Notes under the pieces: model-generated | Told to the model about the DNA's origin: nothing | The model's database searches: none | The model's input: the letters and a program-made list of their open reading frames with translations, nothing else | Made by a program: the position numbers and the translations under genes | Assembly (NCBI RefSeq): GCF_036884655.1 | Contig: NC_088337.1 | Span: forward strand, 31,215,001-31,279,000 | Origin: Musa acuminata AAA Group | Taxonomy: Eukaryota; Streptophyta; Magnoliopsida; Zingiberales; Musaceae | Direction: 5' to 3' | Length of the DNA: 64,000 bases | Shown: in pieces, positions 1 to 9,524 of the stretch | How the letters are laid out: each line of letters begins with the position of its first letter | Numbering within the stretch: the first letter of the stretch is position 1

Positions 1-695
1 ATGTCTCAGCATCATCAAGCCAACTTAGAGGACATTATTTAAGAGGAAATTATGGAGGATAAGCATTTCCTCAAATATGAGTTACGCATTCCTAGGCAAA
101 TCAGAATAGTTGGATGCCATTCTCTGATAAGAACAATAAACTCTTGTTATAACAAGATATTGCTGTACTTTGTGAGACTGAGACATTGTATCACAGATGT
201 TTTTTATTTGAATAATTAAACTGATTGCTTTTAAAAAATTTGGTAGAGTTCTCGGTGACAGCGAGAAAACATTTTATGGCAATCTGACAAACAACAATAG
301 CAAAAACGGACATGAAAAATTATGTTTGCTGCAATCACATTTAAGCCTTTGTTTATAATAAACGAATCAATGCTTGACAATGGAAGAATGAACTGAATGA
401 TATCATGATTTTGATGTCTGTGCAGAAGTTGGTGCCAAGTCTGGGTATTATGAGCTTCAGTTTATATAAAAAAATTATTTTGAAAATTTCTTTTGACAAC
501 AACTATTATTTGTCTGAGTTGCCACTAAGTTATCCTTATTTGATGATTTTTTTTTTCTGAACTGCATGTAACTTGTATATTTACTTGGAATGTGCTGTTC
601 TACAATGAGTTTTGGGAGTATAAGCAATTGAATATGTTCTATAGTTTGCAAATCGATTGATTCTGCTGCGTCTTTGGCTCTTTGGTTGTTTGCAG

Positions 696-911
696 TTAAG
701 CATCATTCTTCTTCTAGCTAGAGTTCCTGAGGTGCATCTGGTAACTCGTGGAAATTATAATATGGAGAACGTAGAGTGGTTAGAGAAGCGCTTTAACTAC
801 CTCAAGGAAGAAATGCTTATGGTGGAATCTCGACTGGAGCGGATGCGTCATGAATATGCCTTGTTGAAGTCTTATCTGCAGAGTCTTGAACAGCTGAGGG
901 CCAAATCATGA
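696..911 (+). other. Possible terminal exon, coiled-coil protein
   Basis: A pyrimidine-rich stretch ending in TTTGCAG at 695 is followed by an open frame that runs to a TGA at 909-911. The last 50 or so residues look like a real coiled coil: leucine, valine and methionine recur at heptad spacing among Glu, Lys and Arg (NVEWLEKRFNYLKEEM, then SRLERMRHEYALLKSYL). This could be the 3' coding exon of a gene that begins before the window. I do not recognise the family. No convincing upstream exon was found in bases 1-690, so it may be a chance frame or a gene relic. Confidence 0.3.
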
Positions 912-2394
912 ATACAAATTAGGGATATGGAGCGGCACCTCAAATTAACCTCTTAACTTGTAAGTTTTCATCATTCTAGGCATTACTGAGCATGAATTTG
1001 CTAGGTTGAGTGCCTGCCCAAACTTGAGTTTTTCACGACTTAGATGCTCTTCTTCAACGTAATCATTATTTTCATTTCGTTGGGCTGTTTTATGCCATAA
1101 AGAACAATGTAGAGCAAATTTAGTGTTGTTTAGAGCAGTTCCCAGTTTTCACTTGCATTCATTTGCGTTCAGGAAAAAGGTCATGTGCTTCTTTCCGTGA
1201 ACCCCTGTTGTGGCAGAACCATGCGCCTTATGATGCCCTTGTTTTTATTACAATCCCTTTCTGCAGCAATTTTCTTATTCGTTCAGGTGTCTTATTTTGT
1301 TGGTTTATTTCTGACATTTGCCCACATGTTCTGGCCCCAGGTTCATCTGGTAGCATTAGGTGACATCGGATTCTAATTTCCTGTTTTTCCGGGTATAAAA
1401 ATAACTACAGGTATCAAGTCCAAGGTTCTGTAAGACATTTTACTTGTACCCTTGTATAGTTGACTGGAATAACAAGTTTGTTCGTCAAAACTCGAGGCAC
1501 TTAATTTTTTTCGTAGGCTCTCGATGTTAACCCTATCTATTGCTAATGAGGCTCCGTGACTTATCTGCTTCCATCCCTGTAGTATATATTGATGAGAATT
1601 ATGGGTTCTTTAACAGCAAGTATCTGTTAGTGGCTGTTTCAGCTGATAACTTCATCCGATTTGCATTGGAATATATTGCTGCATCTGGATGTTGTGTTGG
1701 TGAAATATCTGAAACTTCATTTAGTTATTACATTCTAGTTCAAAATAAGCATTCCACCAGGAAAGGTAGACTTGTATCGATGGATGCGTAACGAGCTTGA
1801 AATGTCGAAAATTTCTTCCATGGTCTCAATTACCAGTTAACATAAGACTCTGTTATGTCCAAATGATACTTATAAAAAGAATAAAAATTATATGGTTAGA
1901 ACACCTTTGTATCCTATGCTGATTTAAGTTACAACAAGCAGCCGAACAAGAACTAGATTGTGTGATTCGATTTGCCAAGGTATATTTGGGTTTTAGCTTC
2001 TCACGGTCTGCTGTGTTCAGTAGTCGCCCATAACATTCTTCTTCCCCACCCACTGCCGAGGACGTAGCTCCTCCTTCCATGCCTTTGTTGATAGCTTGCT
2101 AAGCCATCCTTGTAGCCAAAGGACCCTTACAAAGATAGGCCCTGGTTAGAATCCATCCAAAGATAAAAGAGAACTGAATGGGGAAGCTAATTGTGTAAAA
2201 ATTCTTCTTGTCATGATACTTCGTCGAAGCATTAGTTTAACCCTCTTGGCTGTTCGCATGATTCTTCTTCTGGTACGCATCTCCAGAAGGAACACAGTGA
2301 TTGATGAGTCCTGCCACGAACGAACCTAATACAATTAGTAATGGCGTGTCAAAATTAAAGACGTCAGATGCTAGAAATTTTTGTACCCATGGAC

Positions 2395-2406
2395 AGAATT
2401 CTAAAT

Positions 2407-2458
<52 letters not shown>

Positions 2459-2473
2459 ATTTAGAATTCTCTT
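2395..2473. repeat. (TA)24 tract flanked by inverted arms
   Basis: An uninterrupted TA dinucleotide run (2409-2456) is bracketed by mirror-complementary arms: GAATTCTAAATCC on the left and GGATTTAGAATTC on the right. The whole block is therefore one near-perfect palindrome of about 75 bp. It sits inside the enoyl-CoA hydratase pseudogene, where a C-terminal exon would be expected. Confidence 0.9.
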
Positions 2474-4090
2474 CTTCCTCCCAACACTTTATTGATATTA
2501 TAAATAAAATTCTACAAGCATCAAAAGATTTGTGTATATATATTCCGAATGCAATGCAATATTACTGCTACCATTACAGGATCGAGCTTTCAAAAACTTA
2601 TCATAAAATTTAAGGCATATACGATGGTACAGGTTGTAAGTTTTACTCTCTTACCCAATGACCAGCTTGAACACATACCCAGGAATTATGCCAAGTCCAG
2701 TCTCTAGCAAGCTAAATGTTGAATCTTCTCCTACAAGATGCAGATGAAAGCACTTTTCGAAGTGAGAAATCAATTCATTAAATTTATAGAGAAACCTAAA
2801 GCACTGGTTTTAAATATATTTACACCATAGGCATACCACACACACGAAGATCACATGAAAGAGCCAATTCTGGGCCACCACCAAGTGCTGCTCCTTCAAT
2901 GACCGCAATTGTTGGACCAGAGGACGCAGAAAGATGAGAAGGAACATTAAAGTTTATTACCTCACGTGCATGTCCCTACTACAATGAGCAAGCTGAGTTT
3001 TAGACGACAAGTGCAAAAATTATAATTTCACTGACAAGGAAGATGGTGGCTCAGAAAAAGGCATTTAAAATAGCATCATGTGGGTAAAGGTAACAAGATA
3101 ACTGCAGAATGAAACACTGACCAGTTACAATGAGAAATTAAAAGGAAAAAGGAAATAAAAGAAATGCATGTTTATTGAAGATATACTTTCAACTAATTGC
3201 TGCTCGCATCATGTCAAAATTTGTAATGTAACAAAGTTGAGGAAATCTGAAGCTACAGAATTCAAGAGACACAAAGAGATAGATGAACATGAACCAGCAA
3301 GTATGAGAATGTTGATCGTAAAGAGTTAACAAACTGCTGGACTTCAGTAGCACTCATCAGCCTGCGCTCCGGCCAAAAGAGGTTTAATTTTACTGATGTA
3401 CGCAGAAGAGACACAATTGATAAAGCACACAACAGAATAATTCAATAAGATCATAATTTGAAGAACAAAAGAACAAAAAAGAAAAGAGAGATATTGTGAA
3501 AGTTGATCCAACACAATTGGATAATAATGTACAACATTTCTACATCCTTTTATGCGTTTCAAACTTATTGATATTCATACATTCTTGTGCAAAATAGAAG
3601 CATTACATGTTTTCCTATGTCTAATCAATCTGACCTTTGGCTTTCTTTGATTTTATGGATGAACTGCTTTCCTTAATTGGTTGGTACCAATACCATCAAC
3701 CTTTTGTTACTGTGGTAGCTCAAATACTAGAACATGAATTAGAATCCTTCTTTTGTCATGTTCATTTATCTGTAGTTGATTAAGTGATAATGAGAATAGA
3801 ACAAGTTACACTAGAAACAATCACAATTTTGCAAACCCCAACATGTTTTAAGTGATTGCAAAAAACAGTCATAATTCTGAGGTAAAAACAAGGCTGTAAG
3901 TTGTATAATGAGGTGGATAGCCATACTTCTTGTGACTCGACCAATTTCAAAAGATCTGATTCTTCCAAATTTTGGTCTACCCAATTGAGTTGACCAGCCA
4001 AAAGATGGCAACATTGGTTGTGGCAACTCAAACTCTTGTGAGTCCCTTATAAATGGTATCCTTACTTATAGATAACAGCTTGTATCTTTA

Positions 4091-4145
4091 CTAGCCGATC
4101 CCAAGTAGTTGGGACTTGATGGCTTTGTTGTTGTTGTTATTGCTA
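4091..4145 (+). repeat. Retroposon-type 3' tail with (TTG)n
   Basis: The segment reads AGCCGATCCCAAGTAGTTGG, then GACTTGATGGC, then (TTG)n. A related version in opposite orientation lies at 55363-55425, inside a chaperonin intron. Two diverged copies ending in a simple repeat fit the 3' end of a plant SINE or LINE. The 5' end is not recognised, so the full element length is unknown. Confidence 0.45.
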
Positions 4146-4170
4146 GTGAGCTGGTCATACTCTGGCATTT

Positions 4171-4482
4171 AAGCCTCTTTTATGACCTCCAGCTTAGCAA
4201 ACTCCTCCTACACTGTCATTTTAGGGCTAAATTGACTTGGTGCTAACCATAAGACACTGATGGACTGAGACTAACTTAAGCCTCTTTTATGACCTCCAGA
4301 AGAGCAAACTCCTCCTACACTGTGTCATTTTAGGGCTAAATTGACTCGGAGACATTGATGGACTGGGACTAACATAAGCCTCTTTTATGACCTCCGGAAG
4401 AGCAAACGCCTTCTACACTGTGTCATTTTAGGGCTAACTTCACTCGGTGCTAACCATAAGATATTGATGGATTGAGACTAAC
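4171..4482. repeat. Three tandem copies of a ~100-bp unit
   Basis: Copies begin at 4171, 4278 and 4376, each opening with AAGCCTCTTTTATGACCTCC and carrying a shared CATTTTAGGGCTAA core. The spacing is 107 and 98 bp; the middle copy lacks a short GCTAACCATAA segment. The array lies in an intron of the enoyl-CoA hydratase pseudogene and has no open frame of note. Confidence 0.85.
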
Positions 4483-5045
4483 TCATCAAATGCTTGCCCA
4501 TTTTGTATTGCTTAATTCCTCTGCCAATAAAATGATGATGGCAATCTTCAAGAACAACGAAGCAAAATCCAAGCCTACCTTGAGATCCGTCCCGGCGAAG
4601 AAAACCCTGGGAACCGAACCGCAGTCATCGCAGCATGTCCTTCCCGAACGCGTTCTTCGCCTCCGGCCGGCTCAGCTTCAGCTCCACGATCCCTGCCCCG
4701 GTTCCCAGGAACTATTAGTGAAAGATCGCCAAACAAGATCCAAGAACAGGGGCATTTATGATTCGATCACCGGAATCGAACTCGCCGAGCCGGTCTACCC
4801 TCACCGACTCCGACATTGTTTGGATTATTAGGCCCCGCTGGGAGCCAGCGCGGTGGAGGAATGGTGGCGCTGTTGCTGCTACGGCGGCGGCGGGGTGGGT
4901 CGGGCGGGCGACAAAAGGAGCCATCACCGACTTCGATTACGGACTTGAAGCGAACTACGGGTTGGGATGTTCGAAAGCGATGAGAGCGAGGCGCTGACTC
5001 GAGTGAATCACCCCTGACATCTTCCGGGGCTCGGTTGCCTACCAA

Positions 5046-5928
5046 ACATGGGTGCTTTCTAACCGTTAATCATGAATACTAATTCCTTCGTATATAAAAA
5101 TTATAAAATTAAATATTTTATAATAAATATTTATTTTTTTAATATATTCTTTAATAATAATAAAAATATCTTGAAATAACTATAATTTTATCTAAAATGT
5201 ATGCTTATAAATTATAAATAAATTAAATTAAAAACTATAAGATAATATTACGAGCGATAAAGAATATCATAACATCAGAAAGATCCACACAAATGATAAC
5301 CATAACCATTTCAACTAGGTCATGAATGCGACTCTTAGATCATGCATTATTATTATTATTATTATATCTAACATTTATTAATTAATATATATATATATAT
5401 ATTATTTTTATTATATTAAATAATATATATGATGCTCAAATATATATATTATACCTATCTTTAGTGTGACAGTATAATCACTAGGATGTCTCAACAAAGA
5501 CGATTCCTGTTTTGTACCGTGGAATGTCTCAATAGAGAACCTTCTCGTTTTATATCATCGACTATCTATTTATATTTATATTATGGATGAGCTTTGCTGT
5601 GGTCATGTTGAAAGGGGGCAAAGGTAGGCTTTGCAAGCAAACCATATTGGCTTTCTCAGATTCTAAGCTGTCACGGAATGATTGCCTTTCTCAGGTATTT
5701 TATGGATGAGATCACTTCTTAAGAGAATTATGATTTTGGATCCAACACTGATCCAAATTGATTATAGTATATTTTTGAATAAAGTAATAATAATAATAAT
5801 AATATATATATATATATATATATAAATGAATAATAAAATTATTTTCTTATTTATAATAAAAAAAAACTGAGGCTTTCTATAAGCTTAAAGAATGGGAGAA
5901 AAATCGCCCAAATAAAAATTAGGTGTTG

Positions 5929-5983
<55 letters not shown>

Positions 5984-6226
5984 TCGATGTCGCCCCGTCG
6001 TTGTCGGCCTGAAATGAACTCGGAGCCATTCCATTCTTCCCCATTTCTCTGTCTCTCCCCCCGCGCACCCCCACCCCCCCAACCCAACCACAGGTATCGC
6101 TCAAAGCTCCTCCTTCCTCTTCCTCTGCTCTTGCGGCAATAGGAAAAAAGGCTCCGTCTTTGTTTCCTTATCGGGCTTTGGTCTTCCTCGAGGATTCCAT
6201 CGTTCGTCTGTGCTCCCAACACGGTC
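5046..6226. other. AT-rich intergenic region with (AT)n tracts
   Basis: No gene is visible here. The stretch holds (ATT)n and (AT)n near 5347-5402, an (AT)n tract near 5802-5824 and a long (AT)n run at 5930-5977. A GC-rich leader with C-rich runs (about 6055-6085) follows and is probably the promoter and 5' UTR of the VAP gene. Confidence 0.7.
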
Positions 6227-8393
6227 ATGGGTGGAGGCGGCCAGATGATCTCCGTCTACCCGGAAGAGCTCACTTTCGAGTGTACGTTTGGCCCTCTGAT
6301 GTTTCCCCTTGTTCGCTTTCTTGTTTTTCTTTAAAGATCGAATCTTGTGTTGGGTATTGATGGGGAGATCCCTTCTCGAGGAACAGTTGAGTTGGAGAAG
6401 CCATCTTATTGCAACATCAAGGTCGTCAACAACACCGAACACCATGTCGCATTCAAGGTATTCGGAAAAATGCGCGTTTCTCTTTGATTTCTCTGCGATT
6501 TGGGTTTGTTCGTGTGTGTGGGTGTTTGTTCTGTTCTGCTTCATATCTCACCTGAGTTTTGATAAAATTTGGAACTTTGGCTATCATCCTGGTAGGTGAA
6601 AACGACGTCTCCTAAGAAGTACTTTGTTCGACCGAACGCAAGCGTGGTACAACCTTGGGACTCATGTACTATTACAGGTATCTGTGTTGGGTAGTTTTGG
6701 TTCATGGTGTGTCATTGTTGATCGATGGTTGGTCAGCAGCTTTTGATGATATCTCATGTGGGAAACATGGCGTGTGCATGTTTCGTTTTCAGTCACCCTC
6801 CAACCCCAAAAGGAGTACCCTCCTGACATGCAATGCAAGGATAAATTCCTCATTCAGAGTGCCAAGGTGCCTCCTATTAATGATATAGATGAAATCCCTT
6901 CTGACACGGTGAGCTGTTGATTATATCATCTTGCAAATTGCAGGTTGAGAATGATTCATGGTTCATTCTTGAATATGTTTTATTGCTTTGTTTCATGCAG
7001 TTCAATAAAGACGGTGATAAGGTGATAGAAGAACTCAAACTCAGAGTTGTTTACACTTCTCCGACGCAATCTGGCCTTGGAAACTCTGAAGAAGAGTCCG
7101 GTCTTGCCTCATCAGCTACAGGGAAAAGAGATGTAAGATTTCATACTTCTTCATCATGGGCCAGACAGTTTTTCTACCAAACTGTTTGTCATTTGTGAAT
7201 CTCAATTGTGTTTATCAGTGCCATTTCACTGGTTGTAATGCATATTTCATTTTCTTCATGATGTAGATGCACAAGAACTCAAGCAATGAGGAGGTTTGCT
7301 ACAATTGCCAAGTTCTTTCTCCTCCTTGTCATTTATGAAATCCATCAACGGGTTCCACCTTTTTCTTTTTGCCTTAACTCTCAGTTCTCTGTAGAAAGAC
7401 TTTTACCTGCATTGATGTAAATGAGCTTAATCTTACATAGTCACCTTATCTAGAAAGTTTTGAACCAAGGTTATCATTGAAATGATGGATAGGAGATGAA
7501 CATACTGGTATAGGACTACCCATAGCAAATTGTGTCTGCATGTTCTGTCTGAGTGGCTTTCACTGTGTTAAAAGTTGCATGGCACATTTGGTTTTATATT
7601 CTTCAGCACAAGAAACACAGAGTTGATAAACTCTCCTAGTACCAAGGCTCATCATCTCTATCTTTGCTGCAATGAGGATTTTTGTCGTATTCTTTCGTTT
7701 CTTTCACCTCAATTATTTGTGTTTTTTAGATCCAGATGTTACAACATTTGAAGGAGGAAAGGGATACCATTGTTCAACAAAATCATCAGTTGCAAAGGGA
7801 ATTGGTTTGTAGTTGACCCTATGTTGCTTCTTTTCTAATTCTTTTGGAACCTCAAGTACATATATTGTTGCTTTCCCTTTTATATGGTCTGCTGCATGAG
7901 TGTTCGCTGTCCATGTATATCCCGCTAAATGATTTGACTATTTAGTGAATGGTTACTTTTGAGGCTCTTGTAACATTTGCAAGCGACATTATTTGCTCCA
8001 TATTATTGTACAATAATCTATGATCGAGACTGTAAATTTACTTGCTAGTATCATATGATATGTGCATAGGTATAATGGAAAAAGCTTGCTGCGTCATGAT
8101 TAAGGTTTCAATCTGATTACGATAACATTTGGGAAGCCTTTTTGTCTCAAACATGTGGCGTTAAAGCTTTTTAAGATGTTATAAATTCTTCAGCGATTAA
8201 GCATTTTTCTATAAAAGTTATATTCCTTGTTTGGAAACTGATATAGTTGTCATTGCAGGACATGCTGAAGAGGCGCAGAAACCGCAAAAGTGATGCTGGG
8301 TTTTCTCTGACATTTGCTGCATTTGCTGGTCTCGTAGGTATTATGGTTGGGTTCATCTTAAACCTTACTTTATCTACACCACCGACTGCCTAA
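6227..8393 (+). CDS. Vesicle-associated membrane protein-associated protein (VAP/VAP27-like)
   Basis: Eight exons: 6227-6281, 6387-6457, 6596-6677, 6793-6908, 7001-7132, 7267-7293, 7730-7804 and 8259-8393. They join in phase to a protein of 230 residues. The N-terminal major sperm protein (MSP) domain covers about residues 8-125, with VKTTSPKKYFVRPNAS and CKDKFLIQS; this is the face that binds FFAT-type peptides. A Ser/Glu-rich linker follows, then a short coiled coil (LKEERDTIVQQNHQLQREL) and a C-terminal membrane anchor (FAAFAGLVGIMVGFILNL). VAP proteins are tail-anchored in the ER and build contact sites with plasma membrane, endosomes and cytoskeleton. The start MGGGGQMISVYPEELTF matches the family opening. 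The intron 1 acceptor at 6386 was chosen because it restores the frame into ELEKPSYCNIK. About 600 bp of 3' flank contains no other gene. Confidence 0.92.
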
Positions 8394-9117
8394 ATCACAT
8401 TCACAACCATCCAAGTTGATGACATCAATATTTGGCTACCATTAGTGCCTACATTTTCTGCATTTCATAAGCATGCTACTTTCCCACTATCTGCTCCACA
8501 AAATTGTTTGGGTTGGAAGTTTCTTAGTCTCAGGTAGTGCTGTCGACAATGTCTCAGCATTTTCCTGTTCAGTTCAGTGGTCTCTTGGGTGTATTCTTTT
8601 GTTGTTCGACTTGTGTACCTTTGGAGGGTGTAAGGTCTTCTTTCAAGATTGTTCTGATTGTTGCAACTCTTCTCTTATGCACCAAATACCGCAATTTGCT
8701 GAAGAAGTATTTGCCACACTGATGACTTGAGAGCTATAATGTGTTTCATGTGATTTGATTTCCAGACACAATGCTCCCTTTACTTTTCATTATCAAAATT
8801 ACCATTGTGATGTTTTTCAGCAGTGCAGTGTGTGGAAGAAATGCTGTTTAATTATATTTCATGTCTGAGTGCAGCAAGTGGATTAGCTCTCACTCTACAT
8901 GAACTGAAAAGAAAGACATGGAAATCAACCCACATTAAGTCTGTGCTATGTTTTTTATCATTAACTCTACCTTGAAGGTTTATCCATGGAAAATTAACAT
9001 GTTTTTTATCATTAACATGTTAATTATTCTATATTTGATGTTCTGAAGTAAACTCTGATTTGCAATCTTTATGGGGACAATGCAAATGTGAACCTTAGAG
9101 ATCTAAACAACTCGGAG

Positions 9118-9201
<84 letters not shown>

Positions 9202-9524
9202 TTGCTGAGGAGTCCTACATGTCAAATATTCATTCGACGAGCAATGTGTTTGCTGCTCTACGCCTTGCACAGCCAAATCTGAAGCATGGTGCCACCATTT
9301 AGCTCTGCACGAAGACGTGTTTTCCTCTTCACCGCAACACATACCGACCCAAATCACCGTCAATCTCCCACCCAGAAACCGCCACGCGTCCATACGAAAA
9401 CCAGGCGCAAGCACGCGGTCTCGTCACCGCTTCGGGACGCGCACCGCCCCGACACGTCCCTCCTTGTCTATCTACTCCTTCCATACCACCCAACTTGGCT
9501 TCCTGGCCACGCCATCTCACGACC
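8394..9524. other. Intergenic spacer with (AT)n tract
   Basis: This spacer holds the 3' UTR and flank of the VAP gene and the promoter of the MsrA gene. A pure (AT)n run of about 79 bp lies at 9122-9200. From 9300 onward it is C-rich. I see no gene. Confidence 0.7.
9122..9200. repeat. (AT)n microsatellite
   Basis: Uninterrupted AT dinucleotide run of about 39 units, roughly 325 bp upstream of the MsrA start codon. It is likely length-polymorphic. Confidence 0.95.

Larger units (their letters stand above)
1970..4927 (-). pseudogene. Enoyl-CoA hydratase (ECH2-like) pseudogene, unprocessed
   Basis: Six blocks in order on the minus strand match a plant mitochondrial enoyl-CoA hydratase of the crotonase family. 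They are: 4771-4927 (targeting-like N-terminus, then MSESVRVDRLGEFDS); 4579-4692 (GIVELKLSRPEAKNAFGKDML, later VFFAGTDLK); 3295-3369 (ERRLMSATEVQQFVNSLRST); 2837-2945 (PTIAVIEGAALGGGPELAL); 2655-2730 (GEDSTFSLLETGLGIIPG); and about 1970-2128 (KGPLATRMA, EEECYGRLLNT). Introns with GT..AG borders remain, so this is a duplicated gene and not a retrocopy. It cannot make the enzyme. The second block has a frameshifting deletion between KDML and VFFAG. The GAGGTQ stretch is shortened, the central C-terminal exon is missing, and an in-frame TAG lies at 2099-2101 (minus strand). The canonical GGGLE is GGGPE. The family role is hydration of 2-enoyl-CoA in acyl or branched-chain catabolism. Confidence 0.85.

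Noticed and set aside
9495..9524. Upstream extension of the MsrA frame (ten codons)
   Set aside because: The upstream codon is TTG, not ATG; 9525 is the first ATG and begins a plausible transit peptide.
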